Source: Xanthomarina sp. F2636L
GTDB taxonomy: Bacteria; Bacteroidota; Bacteroidia; Flavobacteriales; Flavobacteriaceae
NCBI RefSeq assembly: GCF_026410195.1
Contig: NZ_JAPMLM010000068.1
Coordinates: forward strand, 439,001-503,000
Direction of reading: 5' to 3'
Length of the DNA: 64,000 nt
Part shown: piece by piece, positions 45,211 to 54,309 of the stretch
Numbering within the stretch: position 1 is the first letter of the stretch
Layout: each line of letters begins with the position of its first letter
The notes under the pieces: generated by a model
Told to the model about the DNA's origin: nothing
The model's database searches: none
Seen by the model: the letters and a program-made list of their open reading frames with translations, nothing else
Position numbers and translations under genes: made by a program

Positions 45211-46152
45211 ATGACTAAAAAATTACTTTCAATTCTTGTTTTAGTATTTACTATTTCGACAGGATTTTCTCAAACAAGAGAAGAACTAAAATCTGAGCAA
45301 GCAGCTAAAAAAGATTCTATCAGCGCACTTCAAAGTAGCGTAGACGATTTACAAAAACAAATTGATGAGTTTCCAGGTTGGAAATTTGGAGCGTTTGGTA
45401 CTATTGGTGCAAGTTTCTCAAATTTTAATAATTGGTACGCACAAGGTTCGCCAAACAATTCTGCTGGGAACATTACCATTACAGCAAACCCTCATGCAAA
45501 ATTAGATAGAGAAAAATACTTTTGGTATAATACGGCTAACATTAACTTAAGTTGGGTGAAATTTGATGATAAAGACGATCCAACTGATGATGATAGTTTT
45601 AGAGAGTCTAGCGATGTTTTTAATGTAACTTCTCTTTTTGGTTATAAAATAACTAAAAATTTAGCAGCATCTACCTTAGGCGAATATAGAACAACGTTAA
45701 TTAACAACTTTAACAATCCTGGATATTTGGATGTAGGTGTTGGTGTTACTTGGACTCCAATAGAAAATTTAGTTGTTGTGGTACATCCAATAAACTACAA
45801 CTTTGTATTTGCAGATAATGATGCCATCTTTGAGTCATCTCTTGGTGCCAAAGTAGTAGCTAACTACAACCGTTCTTTTGGAGGTTTAAAATTTAATTCA
45901 AATCTTTCAGCTTTTATGAGTTATAAAGATTCGGATTTATCTAACTGGACTTGGATTAACTCTTTAAGCTATACCGTTTGGAAAGGAATAGGGCTTGGAT
46001 TTGAAATTGGCTTAAGAGACAGTAAACAAGAAGCACTTAACTATGCTTATGGCCAATGGGATCCAACTGGAACGGAGGCTCAACCAGATTTTGAAAATGT
46101 AGATAATGCTGTTCAAGTATATACTACGTTTGGTTTAAGTTATAACTTCTAA
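45211..46152 (+). CDS. DUF3078 outer-membrane-like protein, copy 1
   Basis: The 313-residue protein has a signal peptide (cleavage near TGFSQT), a short coiled coil (KSEQAAKKDSISALQSSVDDLQ), then a beta-rich barrel with NFNNWYAQGSPNN and an aromatic C-terminus (GLSYNF). DUF3078 proteins are small Bacteroidota outer-membrane proteins of unknown role. It is followed by a terminator. Confidence 0.85.
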   Translation: MTKKLLSILVLVFTISTGFSQTREELKSEQAAKKDSISALQSSVDDLQKQIDEFPGWKFGAFGTIGASFSNFNNWYAQGSPNNSAGNITITANPHAKLDREKYFWYNTANINLSWVKFDDKDDPTDDDSFRESSDVFNVTSLFGYKITKNLAASTLGEYRTTLINNFNNPGYLDVGVGVTWTPIENLVVVVHPINYNFVFADNDAIFESSLGAKVVANYNRSFGGLKFNSNLSAFMSYKDSDLSNWTWINSLSYTVWKGIGLGFEIGLRDSKQEALNYAYGQWDPTGTEAQPDFENVDNAVQVYTTFGLSYNF

Positions 46153-46167
46153 CAAGAATATACCCTA

Positions 46168-46216
46168 CAAAAAGCGCCTTATTAGTTATTATTCTAGCTA
46201 ATAAGACGCTTTTTGT
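46168..46216 (+). terminator. Terminator between the DUF3078 genes
   Basis: AAAAAGCG-CTTATTAG and CTAATAAG-CGCTTTTT form a long stem with one mismatch, ending in a T-run. It separates the two DUF3078 genes into different transcripts. Confidence 0.85.
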
Positions 46217-46272
46217 ATTTATAAAAACAGGAAATCATTCCCTTAAAAGAATAACAAATTACATGTTTTATT

Positions 46273-47193
46273 ATGAAAAAAATACTCCTCGTTTTAGCTC
46301 TAGTTACTTATGTTAATTTAATTAATGCCCAAGATACTATAAAGCCAACCGATTCATTAGAAGGATGGTCTTCTGACGGGAAAATAACGCTATTAATTAA
46401 CCAATCGGCGTTTTCTAATTGGCAACCCGGTGGAGACAACAATGCTGCCGCCAATTTAAGCGTCAATTACAACATAGACTATGTTAAAGGACCCTGGTTG
46501 TGGGATAATAAGATTCTAGCAAGTTATGGTTTAACTATCAATGATGATGATGGGATGAGAAAAACCGATGACAGATTAGAGCTTAACTCCATTCTTGGTC
46601 GTTCTATGAATAAAAAATACTGGAGTTTCTCCTTCTATATGAATTTTAGAACACAGTTTAGTGACGGTTACGATTATAATGGAGACTTTGTTGGAGAAAA
46701 CGAAGACTTTCCAACTTCAGGATTCTTCAAACCTGCATACTGGAGTTTTGGTCCTGGTTTTTTATGGAAAAAAAGCAAGAACTTAAGTGTGAACATTGCT
46801 CCTGTAACCTCTAAATTTACTTTTATTACAAGTGAAATTTATACAATCAACGATGATGATAGCGACAATGTATATTACGAGTCAAGCAACGATATTGAAA
46901 CCTATGGTGTGGCTCCGGGAAAATCGTTACTATATGAGTTTGGTATGAACATACGTGGTTATTATAAGTTTGATATTATGAAGAATATTTCTATGGAAAA
47001 TATATTAAGTCTTTATTCTAATTATCTAAACAAACCTAAGAATATGGATTTAGACTATACCATGAATATTGTTATGAAAATAAATGATGTATTCTCAACC
47101 AATCTTACCTTTCAAACAGTATATGATGATGACGCTTTCGAAGGGTTTCAAATTCGTGAAGTTTTTGGTTTGGGGTTAAATGTTAATTTTTAA
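46273..47193 (+). CDS. DUF3078 outer-membrane-like protein, copy 2
   Basis: The 306-residue protein has a signal peptide (NLINAQDT), then a barrel with the family motif SAFSNWQPGGDNNAAANLS and an aromatic C-terminus (GLGLNVNF). It is a distant paralogue of the preceding gene, lacking its coiled coil. Function unknown. Confidence 0.87.
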   Translation: MKKILLVLALVTYVNLINAQDTIKPTDSLEGWSSDGKITLLINQSAFSNWQPGGDNNAAANLSVNYNIDYVKGPWLWDNKILASYGLTINDDDGMRKTDDRLELNSILGRSMNKKYWSFSFYMNFRTQFSDGYDYNGDFVGENEDFPTSGFFKPAYWSFGPGFLWKKSKNLSVNIAPVTSKFTFITSEIYTINDDDSDNVYYESSNDIETYGVAPGKSLLYEFGMNIRGYYKFDIMKNISMENILSLYSNYLNKPKNMDLDYTMNIVMKINDVFSTNLTFQTVYDDDAFEGFQIREVFGLGLNVNF

Positions 47194-47206
47194 GATATCT
47201 CAACAG

Positions 47207-47250
47207 AAGAATAAAAAAAAAGCGCCAATAGGCGCTTTTTTTTATTCTTC
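47207..47250. terminator. Palindromic bidirectional terminator at the hflX stop
   Basis: AAGCGCC-AATA-GGCGCTT has long A- and T-runs. The symmetry extends on both sides (GAAGAATAAA/TTTATTCTTC), so the inverted repeat includes the last codons of hflX. It serves the DUF3078 gene and hflX from opposite sides. Confidence 0.9.
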
Positions 47251-48453
47251 TTCGTTATAATCTGGGTATAAAAAATGATTGTAAGGAAAACGAGTTACAT
47301 GAATCTCTCTAACCTCATCGTAAACACGTTTTTTAAAATCATCTATATTTTGTTTGTTCAATGCTGAAATAAATAAAGCATTGTTGCCAACCCGATTCAT
47401 CCATGTTTTTTTCCATTCTTGTAAAGAATAATGAGCTTCTGTTCTTTCTACCTCTAAATCTGTTTCATCAAAAGGTTCTGGTTTATAAGCATCAATTTTA
47501 TTAAACACCATAATAACAGGTTTGTCTGCACTATCTATTTCACCTAAAATCTTATTTACAGAATCTATGTGGTGATCAAAATTTGGATGCGAAATATCAA
47601 CCACATGTAAGAGTAAATCGGCTTCACGAACTTCATCTAGTGTGCTTTTAAAACTTTCTACTAATTGTGTTGGCAACTTTCTAATAAACCCAACTGTATC
47701 GGATAATAAAAACGGTAAATTTTGAATAACTACTTTTCTAACCGTTGTATCCAAAGTAGCAAACAATTTATTTTCAGCAAAAACCTCACTTTTACTTATC
47801 ACGTTCATTAAAGTAGATTTCCCTACGTTTGTATAACCCACTAAAGCAACACGCACCATTTTTCCACGATTGCCACGTTGTACTGCCATTTGTTTATCAA
47901 TGACCTTGATTTTATCCTTTAAAAGTGAAATTTTATCTCTTACAATACGTCTATCCGTTTCAATCTCAGTTTCCCCAGGACCACGCATTCCAATACCACC
48001 TTTTTGGCGCTCTAAATGCGTCCACATACCTTTTAATCGTGGTAATAAATATTCGCATTGAGCCAATTCTACTTGTGTTCTGGCATAACTAGTTTGGGCT
48101 CTTTGGGCAAAAATATCTAGAATTAAATTGGTTCTGTCTAATACCTTACATTCTAATATTTTACTTATATTTCGTTCTTGAGCTGCAGACAACTCATCAT
48201 CAAAAATGGCGGTTCCAATGTCGTTTTCACTAATGAATTTTCGTACATCTTCAATTTTACCCGTTCCAATAAATGTTTTTGGATTAGGCATATCCATTTT
48301 CTGAGTAAAACGTTTTATAACTTCTCCTCCTGCTGTATAGGTTAAGAACTCTAGCTCGTCTAGATATTCTTTAGACTTTTCTTCATCTTGTTCTTTTGTA
48401 ACAACGCCTATTAAAACAGCTCTTTCTAATTCAAAATCTTTTTTTTCAATCAT
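47242..48453 (-). CDS. hflX: GTPase HflX
   Basis: The 403-residue translation-associated GTPase binds 50S subunits and splits stalled ribosomes. It has the N-terminal HflX domain, a GGIGMRGPGETEIETDRR linker, G1 GYTNVGKST, G3 DTVGFIRKLP and G4 NKID. It is divergent from the first EEP gene. A minus-strand TAACTTTG about 20 bases upstream is a possible -7 box. Confidence 0.97.
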   Translation of the reverse strand: MIEKKDFELERAVLIGVVTKEQDEEKSKEYLDELEFLTYTAGGEVIKRFTQKMDMPNPKTFIGTGKIEDVRKFISENDIGTAIFDDELSAAQERNISKILECKVLDRTNLILDIFAQRAQTSYARTQVELAQCEYLLPRLKGMWTHLERQKGGIGMRGPGETEIETDRRIVRDKISLLKDKIKVIDKQMAVQRGNRGKMVRVALVGYTNVGKSTLMNVISKSEVFAENKLFATLDTTVRKVVIQNLPFLLSDTVGFIRKLPTQLVESFKSTLDEVREADLLLHVVDISHPNFDHHIDSVNKILGEIDSADKPVIMVFNKIDAYKPEPFDETDLEVERTEAHYSLQEWKKTWMNRVGNNALFISALNKQNIDDFKKRVYDEVREIHVTRFPYNHFLYPDYNEEE

Positions 48454-48553
48454 ATATTAAAATAAAGTACAAAGTTACGTAATTGAAAGCATTTTAATTT
48501 TTATATTTTTAAAACCTTAACTATTGCTTTAAAAATAACTATTAAGGAAAATC

Positions 48554-49471
48554 ATGCACACTCTTGCGTTTTACAATACCGAAAACTTTTTTGAAGCTCA
48601 TAACGATATATCAACTGCTACAGATAAAAAATGGACTGCAAGACGCTATGCTGAAAAATTAGATAATATTAGTTACGTTATTTCTAAAATTGGAGAAGCC
48701 GCTACAAATAAACACCCTTCAATAGTTGGTTTGGCTGAAATTGAAAACCAAACTGTATTGCAAAATCTGGTTGATTCTAAACATTTAAAAGGCTGCCAAT
48801 ACAAGTATCTCTATTTTCCTTCTAAAGACGAACGAGGAATAAATATTGCTTTGTTATATGATAGAAGCGTTTTTGAGATTGAAAGCTCAAAACCATACGC
48901 TGTTGAGCTAAAAGATAAATTTGGAACTCCTGAATACACTAGAGATATTTTGTTAGTCTCTGGAGTTTTAGAAGGAGTTAAAATACATTTGATAGTGAAT
49001 CATTGGCCTTCAAAAAGAGAAAATGATATAGGAACTGAATACAAACGTTTAGCAGCATCTGACAAAGTGAGTGAAATAATTTCATCTTTAAAAACTAAAA
49101 ATCTAAAGGCTAATATTATTGTTATGGGAGATTTTAATGATAACCCTACTAGCAAAAGTGTCAAACGTTTGGTTAATGAATTCAAGTTGCGAAATCCATT
49201 TGAAACACTAAGAACATATAGTAGAGGCTCGACCAACAATAATAGACAATGGCATTTGTTTGATCAGGTTATGTTAACAGAGTCGTTTTTTGAACCAAAA
49301 AAAAACAGCTTACAATTTAAAATTGCCAATATATTTGATGCAGATTTTTTAAAAAATTCTGAAGGAAAACATAAGGGAATTCCTAATAGAACTTTTAAAG
49401 GCACAACCTATCATGGTGGTTATAGCGACCATTTTCCAGTTTATATTGTATTAAAAAAACAGGTTGTCTAA
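48554..49471 (+). CDS. Endonuclease/exonuclease/phosphatase-family protein, copy 1
   Basis: The 305-residue EEP-fold metal-dependent phosphodiesterase or phosphatase starts directly with strand one (HTLAFYNTENFF). Motifs follow in order: VGLAEIENQTVL (metal Glu), NHWPSKRE, VMGDFNDNPTS (metal/catalytic Asp and Asn) and SDHFPVYI (Asp-His pair). No signal peptide is visible, unlike the paralogue at 54310, so it may act in the cytoplasm or its true start may lie elsewhere; no in-frame alternative with a signal was seen. Confidence 0.9.
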   Translation: MHTLAFYNTENFFEAHNDISTATDKKWTARRYAEKLDNISYVISKIGEAATNKHPSIVGLAEIENQTVLQNLVDSKHLKGCQYKYLYFPSKDERGINIALLYDRSVFEIESSKPYAVELKDKFGTPEYTRDILLVSGVLEGVKIHLIVNHWPSKRENDIGTEYKRLAASDKVSEIISSLKTKNLKANIIVMGDFNDNPTSKSVKRLVNEFKLRNPFETLRTYSRGSTNNNRQWHLFDQVMLTESFFEPKKNSLQFKIANIFDADFLKNSEGKHKGIPNRTFKGTTYHGGYSDHFPVYIVLKKQVV

Positions 49472-49845
49472 ACAGCTTGCATAAGAATTAAAGCCAAGAA
49501 AACACATGCAACAGGAAGTAACCAAAGCATGATGATAGAATAATTTGCTGATCTCTTTTTAAGCATTTTTGCATTAAGTACTTTTCGTTTTCTTCCAGCA
49601 TATTGAATCCAATTTTTAAAGAAAATAAAAACAGATAACAAAACAAACAAGAACCAGGCTTTATCTTGAGACATGGTATCCATATTCATCTGATTAAAAA
49701 ACCCAGCAAAAAACACTCCTAAAACCAATAAAATAGCACTTTGTAGGACAGAAATATACAAGGTAGCCAATTGGTTTGCCTTTTTACTTTTGGCATCCTT
49801 ATAATACTTAAATACATTAAAAAAAAGAGAGTCGAAGATGGACAT
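49468..49845 (-). CDS. Small three-helix membrane protein
   Basis: The 125-residue protein has three hydrophobic segments (about 30-50, 65-82, 103-123) linked by basic loops (AGRKRKVLNAKMLKKRS). It is a conserved Flavobacteriaceae hypothetical without a recognised family. Its last bases overlap the end of the convergent EEP gene. Function unknown. Confidence 0.7.
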   Translation of the reverse strand: MSIFDSLFFNVFKYYKDAKSKKANQLATLYISVLQSAILLVLGVFFAGFFNQMNMDTMSQDKAWFLFVLLSVFIFFKNWIQYAGRKRKVLNAKMLKKRSANYSIIMLWLLPVACVFLALILMQAV

Positions 49846-49870
49846 AACGTGTACAATATTATGAATTAAA

Positions 49871-49903
49871 AAAACCTGCTAATGATTAGCATTAGCAGGT
49901 TTT
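49871..49903 (-). terminator. Terminator of the DUF5689-TonB operon
   Basis: AAAACCTGCTAAT and ATTAGCAGGTTTT form a perfect 13-bp stem with a 7-base loop. On the minus strand it is followed by a T-run, just past the DUF5689 stop. Confidence 0.9.
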
Positions 49904-49926
49904 AAGATATTTAGTTACTAGCTAAA

Positions 49927-51354
49927 TTAGTTAGCTAATACTTTATAATTGTCTATTTGGTATGCTCCATCAAGAGTTTCGTCTGTACCAGAACCAGTAA
50001 CTTTAAAAGCTACGTAAACTGTACCTGAATAAGCAGAGATATCAATTAATCCAGAATCTACCATCTCATACCAAGAATTTGATTGCGTAGGTAAAACTGC
50101 AGAAACTGGTTCCCAAGTAGCACCTAAAACGTCTGAACCATCAAAATCTGTAGAAACAAAAATTTCTAAAGTATTATCTGGAGAATCTAAATGGTGTTGT
50201 GCCGCTTGAAAGTTAAAGAAAGCATTACCTCCAATTGTTGACATATCAATACCAGGAGTTACTGCCCAAGCAATATTTACATCATCACCAGAACCATAGG
50301 TGCTAAACTCAATATATCCATTTCCAGAATACTCTTTTTCACGCCATACGCGAGATCCATCTTCTACGAAATTAGTCCAACCTGGAAAATCGAAATCCGT
50401 GTTGTTTACAGCTGTTTCGAAATCTTCATCCACAAGTACTGTAAAATCACTGATGTCTAGAGGAGTACATCTTGTACCATTAAAATCTACATCTTCAGTT
50501 TTGTTTATTGCTACAATTAGACTTGAACCGTCGTATGTTTTATTAAGGACGGCTTTAATAGAACCATTACCAGTTGGCAACAATTCATCTCTAAAAGATG
50601 CGAAGCTACTAGTTTCTAATTGAATGGTTGAATAAGAAAACCCTTCGCAAGCTTGTATTGTTCTTTTGGTATCAAAATCTTGCATTGGATCAAAATAACG
50701 TTTACCAAGTAAATTATCGGCAAATTCTGCGTTATCTATTTGAACAAATGTTCCAATATAATCAGAACTTAATTGTGAAATAGTTAAGTTAAGAGGCACC
50801 ATTTCTTCAGTTGTAGGTGATCTAAAAATGTGAGAGCTTGTTTGAATTCTACCAAAACTTGTTACTGTTGTCCCATATTGGTCTGTTTCTGTTCCAGCAC
50901 CTAATGTAATAACTTGATTTCCGATACGTTCTTCACCAACATAAACACCTTTTAAACTAACATATACTTCTCTACCAAAATTGAACTGGTTGTAAGTATC
51001 AACTTCATTTAAAATAATTTTAATAGCTATTGTAGGGTTTGAAGGACTGTCTTGAATAAAAAATTCTTTAAAGAAATTTCCTGTTCTATCAGAAGAAGAC
51101 ACATATCCTTTTACATATATGTCTGTTTCAAGAAGCTTAGCTACATTATCTGAAGGGTTTGGTTCTGTAAGATACATTGCTTTAAGTTCTGCCATGCTAA
51201 TTTCTGTTCCTGTAGCAATTAAATTGTTTAGTTTGGCATTTTCTTCGTCACCTAAACTAGAAGGAACCGTATAATCGTCGTCTTGTACACAGGATGCAAC
51301 GGTAAAAACTACCATTAAACCAAGTACTACTTTTAAAAATTTATTTGTTTTCAT
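49927..51354 (-). CDS. DUF5689 / choice-of-anchor-J lipoprotein
   Basis: The lipobox is FTVASC (Cys22). Residues about 40-285 form the DUF5689 module, an OB-fold-like region with DIYVKGYVSSSDRTGNFFKE. The C-terminal domain (from about 300, DFETAVNNTDFDFPGW ... YQIDNYKVLAN) matches cleaved-adhesin or choice-of-anchor-J beta sandwiches that bind ligands at the surface. It lies 39 bases downstream of the TonB receptor and probably forms its surface partner. Confidence 0.87.
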   Translation of the reverse strand: MKTNKFLKVVLGLMVVFTVASCVQDDDYTVPSSLGDEENAKLNNLIATGTEISMAELKAMYLTEPNPSDNVAKLLETDIYVKGYVSSSDRTGNFFKEFFIQDSPSNPTIAIKIILNEVDTYNQFNFGREVYVSLKGVYVGEERIGNQVITLGAGTETDQYGTTVTSFGRIQTSSHIFRSPTTEEMVPLNLTISQLSSDYIGTFVQIDNAEFADNLLGKRYFDPMQDFDTKRTIQACEGFSYSTIQLETSSFASFRDELLPTGNGSIKAVLNKTYDGSSLIVAINKTEDVDFNGTRCTPLDISDFTVLVDEDFETAVNNTDFDFPGWTNFVEDGSRVWREKEYSGNGYIEFSTYGSGDDVNIAWAVTPGIDMSTIGGNAFFNFQAAQHHLDSPDNTLEIFVSTDFDGSDVLGATWEPVSAVLPTQSNSWYEMVDSGLIDISAYSGTVYVAFKVTGSGTDETLDGAYQIDNYKVLAN

Positions 51355-51393
51355 GAGTAATAATTTTTAATTAATTTTTTTCTTTTTCTTTTT

Positions 51394-54171
51394 TTAGAAT
51401 CTAAAGTTAACATTTAAAAAATAAGTGGTTCCACGTCCGTACCAATATTTTGAACCGAAAACACGTTTAGGATTATTATTATCTGCTAATAACTCTTCGT
51501 AGTTAGCATTTCTTCCTTGCTCAAAACCACCTGTTTTGTAAACTTTATCTAACAAGTTATTTACACTTGCAAAGAAACCAATATAATAATCGCCTATTTT
51601 CCAAGATTTTCCACCTGTAAGGTTTACAACCATGTAATCATCAAATTCTTCTTGTTTTAATAATTGATTTGCAACATCCTCATCGTAATTGTTAAATGGC
51701 AATCCGTCATTATCTAAATAGAAGTTTTCTGTTCTAGTTAACGGACTCACATCTACATAGGTATTAGAGAAGAAATTTGCAGTTGCACCAAAGAACCAAT
51801 AGTTTGGATCTCTATATTCAAAACCTACTGAAAACGCTTGTTGTGGTCCACCAGCTACTTTATAATCTTTTAAATTAGATGTAAATGTTTCTGATCTACC
51901 AAAACTAGATGCTGTTAAATATAAATTTGGATTGTTTTGGTATGTGTATTGACCTACAGAAGCAGCACCTTTTAATTTAATAGTTGGTGTTACTTGTGCT
52001 TCTATACCTAATTCTGCTCCAATATGCTGTTTATCTACTCCTTGTAATACTTCTTGTACAAAAGCTGTTGTTTCGTTAATATTAATTCCGTCTGCATTTT
52101 CAACACCAATATTTGTTAAACCATCTGCATAGTAAAATGAGATTTCGTTAGCATCCTCAATTTTAGAGTAAAAACCAGTCAGTTTTGCCTTAATAATTGG
52201 AGATCTAAAAATATAGCTAATATCTCCAGAAGTTATTTTTTCTTCTGTAAGTCCTTCAACTGTACTGTTATTTTCTCTTGAGTTTGAATAACTATTTCTA
52301 ATACTTGGTGCCTTTGTAATATATCCAGCATTCACATCTATTAAGTGCTTACCAGTAATTTTATAGGTTAATCCACCTTTAGCTCCAATTCCAGTGAAAG
52401 ATAATTTCTCACCTTTCCCAGCAGAATTTCCAATGTACGCTTCATTCTCCCATAAGCCATCTCTTTGGTAAGTTGTATTTGTTACACTTCCAGACACATA
52501 AAAATCTACTTTATTATATTTAAATTGTGCTTGAGCATAACCTGAAATCACATCTGAATTAATGTTGTAGTTATATCTAAATTTATCTCCTTCTCCTAAA
52601 ACTCTGTTTGGGTTTTGGTAATCGTATTGGAAACCATCAAAAGAATCTACGTTAAGGTAACCAGTAGTAGATCCTAATAAATCGATAATTTCACCAAAAT
52701 TTTCAGATTTTAAATTCTTATAGGTAACAGCCGCATTTATTAAAATGTTTTCGTTAATCTCTGTATTAAAAATAGAATTTACCGTTACTTGCTTATCGTC
52801 GCTTCTATCTTCATATAACACATAAGCCCCATAATTATCCTCATTTGTAGGATCGTTATTAGTAATGTTAGCATCGAAAATACGATCCCAATCAATTTGA
52901 CCATTATTAATAAATTCTTGTTCGTCTATATATGCTTGTGCATAATCCGGACCATCTGGTCTTGCTAAAGAATAACTTGGTAATTGTTGGTAGTAAGCTG
53001 GGCTTGGGTTTGCACCTCCACTATAATCTAAACGACTGTTTCCTATTTTACCAAATTGGTAACCTATGTTTGTGTTTAAACTTGTTTTACTATTAATATC
53101 CCAATAGTGGTTAAGCATGATTATAGGCTCTTCTACTTCTTTGATACGTGAATTTTTCTTTTCACCATCAAACCATCCCCAATATTCGTTATATCTTGTA
53201 TCTCTTAAATCGTAAACCTCTTGTGTATTTGGAGAAGATTTCCCTCTACGATTTGGCGTATAGATAGATGTAAAGTTTAAGCTGTGTTTCTCGTTGATAA
53301 CTTTTTCAACAGAAGCAAAGAACGAGTTAGCATCGTATAAGGTACCATCTTGATATCCTTCATTTCCCCAGCGTCTTCCAGCCATAATAGTATAAGCCCA
53401 ACCTCCATCTAATAATCCAGAAGAGTAGCTACCCATAATTCTATTAGTATAACTTCTGTTAGAAGAAGAGTAAGTAATACGCCCACCTTCTCTGTATTGA
53501 GAAGCTCTAACAATCATGTTTGTAGTTCCTAAAACCCCACCAAAGTTATAACTAGATGGTTGCAAACCTGTTGTAAGCTCTTGGTTTCTTAGAACATCGT
53601 TCAATCCACCCCAATCACTCCATTGTGGTCTTCCATCGTACAGTTTGTTCATTTCAATACCGTTAATTAAAACAGAACCGTTTTCAGAATCCAAGCCTCT
53701 TACTTTAAAGAAAGAAGAGCTAAACTCATAAGCAGCCGTACGCTGAAATATATCTTTAGACGATTGTAACAATCCAGAAATATTATCCATACCACTATCA
53801 TCACTATCAAGCTCGTCGTCTGATAAGGTAATGGTAAACATATCGGTATCAGACACATCTTTTGTTAAAGTCATGTCTGTAATATTAACCGTTTGTCCCT
53901 GGTTTACTACAATAGGATATCTTTTTGAGATATATCCACTTTTAGAAATATGCAACACTTGTTCTCCAAAAGGAATCTCTTCTAAAAATTGAAACTCACC
54001 TTTTGAGTCAGTTTCAACAGATAGCACAGTACCTTCAACAGTTACAGTTACACTTGGAATTGGTTCAAAAGAAATGGCTTCAGTGACACTTCCCTTTACA
54101 ACAGTTTCTTGAGCGACTGCTGTAACAGCTGAAAAAATTCCGAATAGAAAAATAAATAAACTTTTTTTCAT
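51394..54171 (-). CDS. TonB-dependent receptor with carboxypeptidase-regulatory domain
   Basis: The start is set at MKKSLFIFLFG (54171), because the longer frame to 54231 overlaps the promoter. The 925-residue receptor has a signal peptide (cleavage near AVAQET), a CarboxypepD_reg-like domain (VVKGSVTEAISFEPIPSVTV), a plug with INGIEMNKLYDGRPQWSDWG and a 22-strand barrel ending NVNFRF. Imports its ligand across the outer membrane. It is transcribed with the DUF5689 lipoprotein and lies divergent from the second EEP gene. Confidence 0.95.
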   Translation of the reverse strand: MKKSLFIFLFGIFSAVTAVAQETVVKGSVTEAISFEPIPSVTVTVEGTVLSVETDSKGEFQFLEEIPFGEQVLHISKSGYISKRYPIVVNQGQTVNITDMTLTKDVSDTDMFTITLSDDELDSDDSGMDNISGLLQSSKDIFQRTAAYEFSSSFFKVRGLDSENGSVLINGIEMNKLYDGRPQWSDWGGLNDVLRNQELTTGLQPSSYNFGGVLGTTNMIVRASQYREGGRITYSSSNRSYTNRIMGSYSSGLLDGGWAYTIMAGRRWGNEGYQDGTLYDANSFFASVEKVINEKHSLNFTSIYTPNRRGKSSPNTQEVYDLRDTRYNEYWGWFDGEKKNSRIKEVEEPIIMLNHYWDINSKTSLNTNIGYQFGKIGNSRLDYSGGANPSPAYYQQLPSYSLARPDGPDYAQAYIDEQEFINNGQIDWDRIFDANITNNDPTNEDNYGAYVLYEDRSDDKQVTVNSIFNTEINENILINAAVTYKNLKSENFGEIIDLLGSTTGYLNVDSFDGFQYDYQNPNRVLGEGDKFRYNYNINSDVISGYAQAQFKYNKVDFYVSGSVTNTTYQRDGLWENEAYIGNSAGKGEKLSFTGIGAKGGLTYKITGKHLIDVNAGYITKAPSIRNSYSNSRENNSTVEGLTEEKITSGDISYIFRSPIIKAKLTGFYSKIEDANEISFYYADGLTNIGVENADGININETTAFVQEVLQGVDKQHIGAELGIEAQVTPTIKLKGAASVGQYTYQNNPNLYLTASSFGRSETFTSNLKDYKVAGGPQQAFSVGFEYRDPNYWFFGATANFFSNTYVDVSPLTRTENFYLDNDGLPFNNYDEDVANQLLKQEEFDDYMVVNLTGGKSWKIGDYYIGFFASVNNLLDKVYKTGGFEQGRNANYEELLADNNNPKRVFGSKYWYGRGTTYFLNVNFRF

Positions 54172-54228
54172 ACTTGAATTTATAGTTAATAGTTTCATTT
54201 GTCCTAAATAATAATTATTTAAGGCTTG

Positions 54229-54236
54229 CAAATTTA
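54229..54236 (-). promoter_or_regulatory. Putative -7 box of the TonB-DUF5689 operon
   Basis: On the minus strand TAAATTTG lies about 58 bases before the receptor ATG. No clear -33 element; moderate. Confidence 0.5.
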
Positions 54237-54309
54237 CATTATTTATAATAAATATCTACTTTTGGCAGGAGATTTGTATTAACATAACTATAACATAACA
54301 TATAATTAT

